Source: Streptomyces fulvoviolaceus (GTDB lineage: Bacteria; Actinomycetota; Actinomycetes; Streptomycetales; Streptomycetaceae). From it: a stretch of DNA of 33,075 nt. The notes below the pieces were generated by a model. It did no database searches. It had not been told where the DNA came from and was given only the letters and a program-made list of their open reading frames with translations. Within the stretch, counting starts at the first letter, position 1. Each line of letters starts with the position of its first letter. A program made the position numbers and the translations under genes. The stretch covers positions 1 through 33,075 of the forward strand of contig NZ_JOEY01000077.1 of the NCBI RefSeq assembly GCF_000718165.1, given 5' to 3'. Below, piece after piece: positions 1 to 7,696 of this stretch.

Positions 1-1
1 G

Positions 2-922
2 CTCTCCCCGCTCCCGACCTTCCTCCTGTGGCGCCGCATGAAGCTGTGGGAGCTGCGCTCCTACGAGCAGGTCATCAAGCTGGAGCAGGAGCGCCTGGTG
101 TACCAGGCCCGCCTCCGCTCCCGATTCGGCCGGGCATGGCGCCGCAAGGCCCCGGTGGAGAGCCTGATGCCGCTGAGGCTGGCGCGCTACGGCGTCCCGC
201 TGGCGGACACGGCCCCGTCGGGCCTGGCGGCGGCGGGGATCGAGCCGGCGCTGCTGCCTCCGGCGCCTCAGCAGCCTGAAATCCCTGCTGCCGCAGCTGC
301 GGGCAGTCGTGCCGCTGGGGCGGCTCCCGACCCACAGAGAGCGGCACCTCCCGGCGAGCAGCGCCTGGAGCTCGACAGCAACCCCCAAGCCGAGCAAGTG
401 GAAAACGCACTGGACCCGGACCAGAGTCCGTGGTTCGAAGCCCCCAAGCAGATCGACTACCAGGGCGGCTACGACCCCGCGTACGACGCGCCGGAGCAGT
501 ACGAGCAGTGGTACGCGGAGCAGGTCCAGGCCGAGCAGTACCAGGAGCAGCAGCACCAGGCACGGCAGCAGTACCAGGAACGGCAGTTCCAGGAGCAGCA
601 GTTCCGGGAGCAGCAGCAGCTCTTCGAGGAATCCATGCCCCCGGAACCCTCCATGGAGGAGACCGGCAGCTTCCCCATCCCGTCGGGCCCGGGCCGCACC
701 CGTGAGCTGGGCGAGGGCGGCGGCACCCCGGAGCCGACCGAGGAGGACTTCTACATGGTCTTCAAGAAGTCGATAGACGGCAGCTACCCCACCTCGGGCC
801 AGCTCAGGGGCGACGTGGAGGCGACCTTCGGAGTCGTGCTCCCGCAGCGTGAGGCCGACCGCATGGTCAACCGCTTCACCAACCGCCACACGGCGGAACT
901 GCAAGAGGACCACATCGCGTAG
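2..922 (+). CDS. DUF2637-type membrane protein, C-terminal part (5' end outside window)
   Basis: The reading frame is open from the left edge, so the first ATG at 38 is probably internal. The visible part begins with LSPLPTFLLWRR, which looks like the end of a membrane segment. A basic, helical stretch follows (EQERLVYQARLRSRFGRAWRRKAP). Next come a low-complexity Pro/Ala region and a strongly Gln/Glu/Tyr-rich stretch (about residues 155-200 counted from 38). A well-formed C-terminal domain ends the protein (EEDFYMVFKKSIDGSYPTSGQLRGDVE and on), perhaps a helical DNA-binding or partner-binding module. The membrane end plus the RRAPVESLMPLRLARYGVPL-type segment resemble DUF2637 (SpdB-like) proteins of Streptomyces. 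That family call is from memory and moderate. No enzymatic role can be claimed. It converges on lysS, with a shared terminator between them. Confidence 0.6.
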   Translation, partial: LSPLPTFLLWRRMKLWELRSYEQVIKLEQERLVYQARLRSRFGRAWRRKAPVESLMPLRLARYGVPLADTAPSGLAAAGIEPALLPPAPQQPEIPAAAAAGSRAAGAAPDPQRAAPPGEQRLELDSNPQAEQVENALDPDQSPWFEAPKQIDYQGGYDPAYDAPEQYEQWYAEQVQAEQYQEQQHQARQQYQERQFQEQQFREQQQLFEESMPPEPSMEETGSFPIPSGPGRTRELGEGGGTPEPTEEDFYMVFKKSIDGSYPTSGQLRGDVEATFGVVLPQREADRMVNRFTNRHTAELQEDHIA

Positions 923-932
923 CCCCGAGGGG

Positions 933-982
933 TACGACGATGGGGGCGCCCGGTGATGTCACCGGGCGCCCCCATCGTCGTA
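933..982. terminator. Bidirectional hairpin terminator between converging genes
   Basis: A perfect 24-bp inverted repeat (933-956 with 959-982) leaves only TG between the arms. It lies 10 nt after the stop of the upstream gene and 10 nt before the stop of lysS. Stem and placement fit transcription termination on both strands. There is no clear U-tract, as is common in Streptomyces. Confidence 0.85.
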
Positions 983-992
983 ACGAAGCGGC

Positions 993-2735
993 TTACTCCC
1001 CGAGCAGGGCCCGCACCCGCTCCTGCCCGACCGCCAGCAGCAGCGTGGGCAGACGCGGACCGGTGTCCCGCCCGACCAGCAGGTGGTAGAGCAGCGCGAA
1101 GAAGGTCCGCTGGGCGGTCTTGATCTCCGGCGGCAGCTCCTTCGGCGTCGCGTCCGCCGAGAACCCGGCCTGCACCTTGGGCACGCCGTACACAAGATGC
1201 GTCAGCCCGTCGAGCGACCAGTGCGAGGCCAGCCCGTCCGCCAGCAGCCGCAGGGACTGCCGGGACGCCTCGTCGAGGGACTTCAGCAGCTCCGCGTCCG
1301 GCTCGTCGCGCACGATGGTCCGCTGGTCGGCGGGCACTTGCGTGTTGATCCAGGCCTCGGCCTTGTCGAGCCGCGGCCGCACCTCGTCGAGCGCGGCGAT
1401 CGGGTTGGCGGGGTCGAGCTCGCTGAGGATGCGCAGGGCCTGGTCCTCGTGCCCGGCGGTGATGTCGGCGACGGACGCGAGGGTCCGGTACGGCATCGGC
1501 CGCGGCGTACGGGGCAGCTCACCGGCGGCGGTCCGCACGGCACGCGCGTGTGCGGCGATGTCGGCCGGCAGGGCGGACCCGTCGGCCACCTTCGCGTCGA
1601 GCTTGTCCCACTCGTCGTAGAGGCGCTGGATCTCCTGGTCGAAGGCGATCTTGAAGGACTGGTTGGGCCGGCGCCGGGCGTAGAGCCAGCGCAGGAGCTG
1701 CGGCTCCATGATCTTCAGCGCGTCGCCGGGCGTCGGAACCCCACCACGCGAGGACGACATCTTCGCCATCCCGGAGATCCCCACAAAGGCGTACATGGGC
1801 CCGATCGGCTGCTTGCCGCCGAAGATCCCGACGATCTGCCCGCCGACCTGGAAGGAGGAACCCGGAGACGAGTGGTCGACACCGCTCGGCTCGAACACAA
1901 CCCCCTCGTACGCCCACCGCATCGGCCAGTCGACCTTCCAGACCAGCTTGCCGCGGTTGAACTCGCTCAGCCGGACGGTCTCGGAGAAGCCGCAGGCGTC
2001 GCAGGTGTACGACAGCTCGGTGGTGTCGTCGTCGTACGAGGTGACGGTGGTGAGGTCCTTCTCGCAGTTGCCGCAGTAGGGCTTGTACGGGAAGTACCCG
2101 GCGGCACCGGAGCTGCCGTCGTCCTCGGCGGCGGCACCGGAGCCCTCGGCGGCCTCGAGCTCGGCCTCGTCGAGGGGCTTCTGCGACTGCTTCTTCGCGG
2201 GAGCCTTCTTGGTCCGGTACTGGTCGAGGATCGCGTCGATGTCGCCGCGGTGCTTGATGGCGTGCAGGATCTGCTCGCGGTACACGCCGGAGGTGTACTG
2301 CGCGGTCTGGCTGATCCCGTCGAACTCGACGCCCAGCTCGGCGAGCGCCTCGACCATGCTGGCCTTGAAGTGCTCGGCCCAGTTCGGGTACGACGAGCCC
2401 TTCGGCGCCGGGACGGAGGTCAGCGGCTTGCCGATGTGCTCGCCCCACGAGTCGTCGACCCCGGCGACACCGGCCGGCACCTTCCGGTACCGGTCGTAGT
2501 CGTCCCAGGAGATGAGGTGCCGGACCTGGTGGCCACGGCGCCGGATCTCGTCGGCGACGAGGTGGGGGGTCATGACCTCGCGGAGGTTGCCGAGGTGGAT
2601 CGGGCCGGAGGGCGAGAGCCCGGACGCGACGACGACGGGTTTGCCCGGGGCCCGACGCTCCGACTCCTCGATGACCTCATCCGCGAAACGGGAGACCCAG
2701 TCGGTGGTCTCGGTGCTCTGAGCCACGATCGGCAC
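993..2735 (-). CDS. lysS: Lysyl-tRNA synthetase, class I
   Basis: Charges tRNA-Lys with lysine using ATP, in the cytoplasm. The 580-residue protein has the class I signatures: a HIGH-type motif in PSGPIHLGN (about 42-50) and a KMSKS-type motif KMSSS (about 325-329). A four-cysteine zinc-binding knuckle (C221, C224, C245, C248) lies between them. A Lys-rich then acidic Ala/Gly/Asp-rich insert (about 173-213) looks disordered. The start was placed at GTG 2735 (MPIVAQSTETTDW) because AAAGAAGGA lies just upstream. The 61 residues of open frame before it are arginine-rich noise read through an intergenic repeat. Most bacteria use a class II LysRS. Class I is the archaeal-type enzyme, and many Streptomyces carry it, sometimes beside a class II copy. 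It is divergent from argS. Confidence 0.95.
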   Translation of the reverse strand: MPIVAQSTETTDWVSRFADEVIEESERRAPGKPVVVASGLSPSGPIHLGNLREVMTPHLVADEIRRRGHQVRHLISWDDYDRYRKVPAGVAGVDDSWGEHIGKPLTSVPAPKGSSYPNWAEHFKASMVEALAELGVEFDGISQTAQYTSGVYREQILHAIKHRGDIDAILDQYRTKKAPAKKQSQKPLDEAELEAAEGSGAAAEDDGSSGAAGYFPYKPYCGNCEKDLTTVTSYDDDTTELSYTCDACGFSETVRLSEFNRGKLVWKVDWPMRWAYEGVVFEPSGVDHSSPGSSFQVGGQIVGIFGGKQPIGPMYAFVGISGMAKMSSSRGGVPTPGDALKIMEPQLLRWLYARRRPNQSFKIAFDQEIQRLYDEWDKLDAKVADGSALPADIAAHARAVRTAAGELPRTPRPMPYRTLASVADITAGHEDQALRILSELDPANPIAALDEVRPRLDKAEAWINTQVPADQRTIVRDEPDAELLKSLDEASRQSLRLLADGLASHWSLDGLTHLVYGVPKVQAGFSADATPKELPPEIKTAQRTFFALLYHLLVGRDTGPRLPTLLLAVGQERVRALLGE

Positions 2736-2841
2736 GTCCTTCTTTCTGCATCGGGCAGCCGGTACGGTCGCACGGCTGACCGCTCCATTGTCCCCGGCGG
2801 GGCCGCATCCGCGAAAACGGCTTTTCACGACCACGCCCGAT

Positions 2842-2935
2842 AGGCGGCGCAGCCGCCTTCCAGGGGCGCGGGGCTGTATCGATCTGCGGCTCCGCCGCGG
2901 GGCGCGACCAGCCCCCACCGGCCCGCACCCGCAAA
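2842..2935 (+). repeat. Streptomyces dispersed intergenic repeat, copy 1
   Basis: This GC-rich block lies between lysS and argS. It contains small hairpins (AGGCGGC-GCA-GCCGCCT at 2842-2858, and GCGGC/GCCGC around 2886-2898). The core from about 2861 (CAGGGGCGCGGGGCTGTATC, then GAT-C-TGCGGCTCCGCCGCG) recurs almost identically at 22357-22425 in the same orientation. I recall this family as common between genes in Streptomyces. Its function is unknown to me. Confidence 0.8.
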
Positions 2936-2955
2936 ACTCGCTTTACCCCCCATGG

Positions 2956-2961
2956 GATACT
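2956..2961 (+). promoter_or_regulatory. Possible argS -10 element
   Basis: GATACT lies 44 nt before the argS ATG, just downstream of the dispersed repeat. It resembles a -10 hexamer, but I see no convincing -35 at the usual spacing. This is a weak call. Confidence 0.3.
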
Positions 2962-3004
2962 GACCGTGTCTATCAATCCCACCGAGGAGAACGGCTCCCA
3001 CCCC

Positions 3005-4771
3005 ATGGCCCCGGTCACGTCCCTCACCGACCTCGTCAACCAGCACCTCGCGACCGCCCTCTCGGCCAGCCTGCCGGAGTCCGCGGACGCAGACCCTCTG
3101 CTGCGACGTAGCGACCGGGCCGACTTCCAGGCCAACGGCATCCTCGCGCTGGCCAAGAAGGCGAAGGCCAACCCGCGGGAGCTGGCGACGCAGGTCGTCT
3201 CCCAGGTCGTCACCGGTGACGTGATCAAGGACATCGAGGTCTCCGGCCCCGGCTTCCTGAACATCACGATCAGCGACAAGGCGATCACCAGGAACCTCGC
3301 GGAGCGCTACGCGGACGCGGACCGCCTCGGCGTGCCTCCGAAGAAGAACCCCGGCGTCACCGTCATCGACTACGCCCAGCCGAACGTGGCCAAGGAAATG
3401 CACGTCGGCCACCTCCGCTCCGCGGTCATCGGCGACGCCCTGCGCGGCATGCTCGACTTCACCGGCGAGCAGACGATCGGCCGGCACCACATCGGCGACT
3501 GGGGCACCCAGTTCGGCATGCTGATCCAGTACCTGATCGAGAACCCCGGTGTACTGGCCCCGGCGACGGACGTCGACGGCGAGCAGGCCATGTCGAACCT
3601 GAACCGGGTGTACAAGGCGTCGCGCGCGGTCTTCGACTCCGACGAGGAGTTCAAGGAGCGGGCGCGCAAGAGGGTCGTCGCCCTGCAGTCCGGCGACAAG
3701 GAGACCCTCGACCTGTGGCAGCAGTTCGTGGACGAGTCGAAGGTCTACTTCTACTCGGTCTTCGAGAAGCTGGACATGGAGGTCCGCGACGACGAGATCG
3801 TCGGCGAGTCCGCGTACAACGACCTGATGCCGGAGACGGCGCGGCTGCTGGAGGAGTCCGGTGTCGCCGTGCGCTCCGACGGCGCGCTCGTGGTCTTCTT
3901 CGACGAGATCCGCGGCAAGGACGACCAGCCGGTGCCGCTGATCGTGCAGAAGGCGGACGGCGGCTTCGGCTACGCGGCCTCCGACCTCTCCGCGATCCGC
4001 AACCGCGTCACCGACCTGGACGCCACGACGCTGATCTACGTCGTGGACGTACGCCAGTCGCTGCACTTCAAGATGGTCTTCGAGACGGCCCGCCGGGCGG
4101 GCTGGCTCACCGACGAGGTCACCGCGCACAACATGGGCTACGGCACGGTGCTGGGCGCGGACGGCAAGCCGTTCAAGACCCGTGAGGGCGAGACGGTGAA
4201 GCTGGAGGACCTCCTCGACGAGGCGGTCGAGCGGGCCACTGCGGTCGTGCGCGAGAAGGCCGAGAAGGTGGGCCTGAGCGAGGAGGAGATCGTCGAGAAC
4301 GGCCGGTACGTCGGGATCGGCGCCGTGAAGTACGCGGACCTGTCGACGTCGGCGAACCGGGACTACAAGTTCGACCTGGACCAGATGGTGTCGCTGAACG
4401 GCGACACGTCGGTCTACCTCCAGTACGCGTACGCCCGTATCAAGTCGATCCTCCGCAAGGCGCCTTCGGGCACGGCCCCGGCCGCCCACCCGGAGCTCGA
4501 ACTCGCCCCGGCGGAGCGGGCGTTGGGCCTGCACCTGGACGCGTTCGGCGAGCTCCTCGCGGAGGCGACGGCGGAGTACGCCCCGCACAAGCTGGCGGCG
4601 TACCTGTACCAACTGGCGTCGCTGTACACGACGTTCTACGACCAGTGCCCGGTCCTGAAGGCGGACACCCCCGCCCAGGTCGAGAACCGCCTGTTCCTGT
4701 GCGACGTCACCGCGCGGACGCTGCACCGGGGAATGGCGCTTCTGGGAATCAGGACGCCCGAGCGTCTCTGA
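3005..4771 (+). CDS. argS: Arginyl-tRNA synthetase
   Basis: Charges tRNA-Arg in the cytoplasm (class I). At 588 residues it has the expected architecture: an N-terminal Add-1 domain (about 1-110, with [21 protein letters not shown]), then the catalytic core with [18 protein letters not shown] (HIGH motif HVGH at 133-136). The degenerate KMSKS region is [12 protein letters not shown] (384-395). The C-terminal helical DALR anticodon domain includes [25 protein letters not shown]. The start ATG at 3005 ([11 protein letters not shown]) was preferred over the in-frame GTG at 2966, because the family normally begins close to this sequence. A GAGGAG lies upstream but is rather far (15 nt), so a slightly earlier start is possible. 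It is divergent from lysS and ends at a strong terminator. Confidence 0.96.
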   Translation: MAPVTSLTDLVNQHLATALSASLPESADADPLLRRSDRADFQANGILALAKKAKANPRELATQVVSQVVTGDVIKDIEVSGPGFLNITISDKAITRNLAERYADADRLGVPPKKNPGVTVIDYAQPNVAKEMHVGHLRSAVIGDALRGMLDFTGEQTIGRHHIGDWGTQFGMLIQYLIENPGVLAPATDVDGEQAMSNLNRVYKASRAVFDSDEEFKERARKRVVALQSGDKETLDLWQQFVDESKVYFYSVFEKLDMEVRDDEIVGESAYNDLMPETARLLEESGVAVRSDGALVVFFDEIRGKDDQPVPLIVQKADGGFGYAASDLSAIRNRVTDLDATTLIYVVDVRQSLHFKMVFETARRAGWLTDEVTAHNMGYGTVLGADGKPFKTREGETVKLEDLLDEAVERATAVVREKAEKVGLSEEEIVENGRYVGIGAVKYADLSTSANRDYKFDLDQMVSLNGDTSVYLQYAYARIKSILRKAPSGTAPAAHPELELAPAERALGLHLDAFGELLAEATAEYAPHKLAAYLYQLASLYTTFYDQCPVLKADTPAQVENRLFLCDVTARTLHRGMALLGIRTPERL

Positions 4772-4783
4772 CGGCACACGCGA

Positions 4784-4824
4784 GAAGAGCCCCGCACTCC
4801 GGTATCCCGGGTGCGGGGCTCTTC
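4784..4824 (+). terminator. argS hairpin terminator
   Basis: GAAGAGCCCCGCAC (4784-4797) pairs perfectly with 4811-4824. Inner CCGG/CCGG pairing leaves a short loop. It starts 12 nt after the argS stop. It may also act on the small minus-strand gene that ends at 4837. Confidence 0.85.
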
Positions 4825-4836
4825 CGTCCCGTGCCA

Positions 4837-5010
4837 CTACCCCTCCTTCCCGCCCCGTCCGACGCCCAGCCAGGCTCCGTACAGGCCGGCCATGGCGACG
4901 ACGACCATCGCCAGGGACTGCGGCGGTACGCCGATGAGCAGCAGGACGACGACCGTCACCAGGACGGCGACGAAGGCCAGCAGGTCGATCGCGCGCTTGG
5001 GTCGGTGCAT
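4837..5010 (-). CDS. Small two-helix membrane protein (57 aa)
   Basis: A short frame encodes a basic start (MHRPKRAIDLL), a very hydrophobic segment (about 9-29, AFVAVLVTVVVLLLIGV), a Pro-Pro turn and a second hydrophobic segment (about 33-50, LAMVVVAMAGLYGAWLGV). It ends in a charged tail (GRGGKEG). This is the pattern of a two-pass inner-membrane peptide with both ends probably in the cytoplasm. CGAGGA lies just before the ATG at close spacing. I do not recognise the family. It is divergently transcribed from the HTH/coiled-coil gene at 5172, so the two share a control region. This suggests, but does not show, a functional link. Hydrophobic organisation over the whole length and G/C-ending codons support a real gene. 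Confidence 0.65.
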   Translation of the reverse strand: MHRPKRAIDLLAFVAVLVTVVVLLLIGVPPQSLAMVVVAMAGLYGAWLGVGRGGKEG

Positions 5011-5129
5011 GATTCCTCGATTCCCAGCAGTGCGGACGGCGTTTCCGTCCCGCGGAAGCAGCGTGCGGAGTACGGAAATTTGTCCTCAACCTCGAAGCCG
5101 AAGCGGCTGACCATGAGCACGACCCTGGC

Positions 5130-5158
5130 GGACAATGACCGTTGTCCATGGACAACGG
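5130..5158. promoter_or_regulatory. Palindromic candidate operator at the HTH gene start
   Basis: CCGTTGTCCATGGACAACGG (5139-5158) is a perfect 20-bp palindrome. A further half-site GGACAA at 5130-5135 forms a second dyad with TTGTCC at 5142-5147. It ends 13 nt before the chosen start of the HTH protein and lies within the divergent promoter region. A repressor bound here could block transcription or translation start. Operator function is inferred from symmetry and position only. Confidence 0.5.
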
Positions 5159-5171
5159 CCCCGGGGGACAG

Positions 5172-7181
5172 ATGGCGGAGCAAGATCCGCACAAGAGCCG
5201 GTCGGCCGGTCGGCCGGGCCGGAAGTTCAGCCCGGTACGGGCGGACACGGAGGAGTACACGGCTCTCGCGAGCTTCCTGCGGAACCGCATGCACGACGCC
5301 GGGATGACCGTGCGAGGTCTCGCCGAGGCGATCGACATGAGCTCGTCGGCGGTCAGTGAACGACTGGCCGGCGCCAAACTCGAGGCGGAGTTCGTCACAG
5401 CGGTCGTCGAGGCCTGCACGGAGGAGCAAGAGCTACGGCCGAGGCGTGGCCGTCTGCTCGCCGAGGGCGCCGCCCTGCTGGCCAGGGCGGAGAGACGGCG
5501 TACTCCGGTTCTCGACGCGACGCAGGAGAGAAACCCGGTCCTCCGGCACGTGGCGGTGGCCGCCCAGCAGAGGCTTCTGGAACTCCATGACGAACTCCAC
5601 CTCAAGAACGCCGAGTTGGAGGCACTGAACCGGGTCCAGCACCAGTCCGAGCTGGCTCTGCGCGACACGGCCAGCCTCTCCTCCGTGCTGTCCGTCTGGG
5701 TGACGGTGCTCGCCGACGAGGTGGAACACCTCACCCGGGAACGGGAGTTGACCATGTCGGTGGTCCCGCCCGACCTGGCCCGCCTGCGCAGCGTGGACGC
5801 GGAACTGGCCCGCACGGTCGAGCGGCACGGCCGGACCAGGGCCGGGCTGGACCGTACCGAGCGGGACCGCAGACTGGCGGCCGCGCTCCTCGCGGAGGCC
5901 GTGACCAGGACCCGCGACATCCGCCGCGAGGTGCTTCCGCTGCAGGCCGCCCTACGGCTTCCCGGGGCGGACGGCGCTGCCGGCACGACGCAGGTCGCGG
6001 CCGACATCGCCCCGCTCGGCGCCTACGGCGACGACGTGGACGCCGCCCTCGACCGGGCCGAGGCGGTCAGCCGGACGATCGCGGACCGCCTGCGCAGCGC
6101 GGTGCTCGATCTCGACGACGATGCGGAGACCTTCCCGTTGTCGGCCGCGGACGCCGTGGACGCCATGGACAACGCGGACAACGGCCCGACCAGCACGGAC
6201 GCCACGGACAACGCGCCATGGTGGGACATGCTGGGGGACGTGCCGACAGGGGCGTTCACCTGGGCCGAGGAGACGGCGGTCCCGCTGCTGGCAGCCCGCG
6301 ACCCGCACGATCCCCGCTTCGAGCAGTTCGTACGGGACCGACGGCCCCGTGAGGTCATGCTGCTGGCGGACCGCCTCCTGGCACACCACTGGGCGGAGGG
6401 CTCCGCCCGGCTGCGGACCGCGCTGGCGCTGTCCCTGCCCCCGGACGAACTCGCACCGCTGGTTCTCGCCCTCGCGAAAACGCCCGGCCCCGTGCCACGT
6501 GCCGAGCAGGGCGCGCAGATGCTGCTGGCGGCGGTGTTGCTGCGTACGCCGGCGGATGTGTACGCCCTGACCCGACTGCTGACCGCCTCGGGTGATGACC
6601 TCCCGAGGACGGTGCGGTGGGGAGTCGCCGCGTTCGCCCGGCGGCCACGGGCGGATGTCGTGGACTACCTGCGGGTGCAGATGCCCCACGACCGCATGGG
6701 CTCGCACACCCACGTCCTCGGAGCCGTCATCAGCGAGTGGCCGGTGGACGAGGTCCTCGCCCTGGTGGACGACCTCATGGTCATCGAGGACGGCGACGAG
6801 AACACCCAGTTCGGCTGGATGCTCCTCGCCGCGTTTCCTCGGCCCCCGTTCGCCCAGACCGAGTTGCTGCTGCGCCTGTGGACCACGCTTCCTCGCATGT
6901 ACTTGGGCGAGATGCTGCCGAGCCTGTACCAAGGCGACTCGTACGAGCTGGCCGATGTCATCGTCAGCCTCCACAAGGAGTGGCCGCCTCCCCTCGACGG
7001 TGCGGCAAGGGAGCTGGCCGCGGAGGTGATGCCTCTGATCATCCGCCGGGAGTCACTGGAAGGACTCGACGTGATCGCCGATCGACTCGCCAAGCGCCAA
7101 CTCTCCCCGGAGAGGATCTTCGAGCCCTACAGAGGCTTGCTCTCCCCCAACTTCATGACCCCGCCCACCGACGAGACCTGA
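5172..7181 (+). CDS. HTH / coiled-coil / helical-repeat protein of unknown function
   Basis: A 669-residue cytoplasmic protein I do not recognise. Residues about 28-90 form an XRE-like helix-turn-helix (MTVRGLAEAIDMSSSAVSERL at 45-65). A long charged helical region follows (about 120-310) with coiled-coil character (LLELHDELHLKNAELEALNRV; VEHLTRERELTMSVVPPDLARLRSVDAELARTVERH). An acidic Asp/Asn/Thr linker (about 313-350) precedes a C-terminal half of amphipathic helices (about 360-660), resembling HEAT-like repeats. No catalytic motif is seen. ATG 5172 was chosen because GGGGGA precedes it. TTG 5142 and ATG 5148 are in frame but sit inside the palindrome without a ribosome site. A DNA-binding head plus a long coil and scaffold tail suggests a regulator that responds to a protein partner. 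The last 129 nt overlap the convergent RsbW-like gene. Confidence 0.8.
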   Translation: MAEQDPHKSRSAGRPGRKFSPVRADTEEYTALASFLRNRMHDAGMTVRGLAEAIDMSSSAVSERLAGAKLEAEFVTAVVEACTEEQELRPRRGRLLAEGAALLARAERRRTPVLDATQERNPVLRHVAVAAQQRLLELHDELHLKNAELEALNRVQHQSELALRDTASLSSVLSVWVTVLADEVEHLTRERELTMSVVPPDLARLRSVDAELARTVERHGRTRAGLDRTERDRRLAAALLAEAVTRTRDIRREVLPLQAALRLPGADGAAGTTQVAADIAPLGAYGDDVDAALDRAEAVSRTIADRLRSAVLDLDDDAETFPLSAADAVDAMDNADNGPTSTDATDNAPWWDMLGDVPTGAFTWAEETAVPLLAARDPHDPRFEQFVRDRRPREVMLLADRLLAHHWAEGSARLRTALALSLPPDELAPLVLALAKTPGPVPRAEQGAQMLLAAVLLRTPADVYALTRLLTASGDDLPRTVRWGVAAFARRPRADVVDYLRVQMPHDRMGSHTHVLGAVISEWPVDEVLALVDDLMVIEDGDENTQFGWMLLAAFPRPPFAQTELLLRLWTTLPRMYLGEMLPSLYQGDSYELADVIVSLHKEWPPPLDGAARELAAEVMPLIIRRESLEGLDVIADRLAKRQLSPERIFEPYRGLLSPNFMTPPTDET

Positions 7182-7583
7182 CCCACCCCACCCGAACTCA
7201 CACCACACCACCTTGCCCGGATCCCGCCGCCCCACCCCCCACTTGTCGGCGAGCGCGGCGACAAGCAGCAGCCCCCGCCCGCCTTCGTCGGCCTCGTCCG
7301 CGACGCGCGGCTCACCGGCCCCGCTGTCGTGCACTTCCACCCGCAGTACGTCCCCGTCGTACCGCACCCGCAGCAGGAACCCCCGCCCCGGCGGCGCCCC
7401 GTGCACGAGCGCGTTGGTCGCCAGCTCGCTCACGCACAGCGACACGTCGTCGGCGCGGTCCCAGTCGGCGAGCCCCCAGTGCTTGAGCGACCACCACGCG
7501 AACCGCCTGGCGGCGGACACGGAGCGGCGGTCGCGCCGGTAGAACTGGTCGCGCTGGTAGGGGAGTTCGGGTTTGGCGTTCAC
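7053..7583 (-). CDS. RsbW-like ATP-binding protein (anti-sigma kinase family)
   Basis: A 176-residue protein with the GHKL/HATPase_c_2 fold. The N box is ELATNALVHG (53-62), the G1 box VEVHDSGAGEP (82-92) and the G2 region EGGRGLLLVAALADKWGV (100-117). The typical family ending is WCEFGW (127-132). Such proteins are serine kinases or anti-sigma switches of the SpoIIAB/RsbW type. In Streptomyces many stand next to WhiJ-like HTH and DUF397 genes, as here. About 44 residues beyond the normal end (133-176) are encoded antisense to the end of the neighbouring gene and look Gly/Glu-rich and unstructured. The start is GTG 7583 with no strong ribosome site. It is divergent from the HTH-DUF5753 gene. 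The target sigma factor is unknown. Confidence 0.88.
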   Translation of the reverse strand: MNAKPELPYQRDQFYRRDRRSVSAARRFAWWSLKHWGLADWDRADDVSLCVSELATNALVHGAPPGRGFLLRVRYDGDVLRVEVHDSGAGEPRVADEADEGGRGLLLVAALADKWGVGRRDPGKVVWCEFGWGGSGLVGGRGHEVGGEQASVGLEDPLRGELALGESIGDHVESFQ

Positions 7584-7616
7584 GGTACGAGGGTCGCGGA
7601 GAGTGACTACCGTTGA

Positions 7617-7664
7617 TCACCCGGTGAACCCGTACGGATTTTTTGTACGGGCTCACACCCGGTG
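7617..7664. promoter_or_regulatory. Dyad-rich divergent control region
   Basis: Between the RsbW-like and HTH-DUF5753 genes lie three symmetric elements. TCACCCGGTGA (7617-7627) is a palindrome. CCCGTAC and GTACGGG (7629-7635 and 7645-7651) flank GGATTTTTT. CACCCGGTG recurs at 7656-7664. Two copies of the same short palindrome around a larger dyad suggest operators, perhaps for the adjacent HTH protein. The T-rich centre stands out in this GC-rich DNA and may be part of a promoter. Confidence 0.5.
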
Positions 7665-7696
7665 ACGTACGTGTGCCCTGGGGGATTGAGACCAGC

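Noticed and set aside
2825..6007. A 1060-residue open frame on the minus strand across argS and the HTH gene
   Set aside because: It is antisense to two clear genes, has biased Arg/Gly/Val/Leu composition and no domain. Long antisense frames are expected at this GC content.
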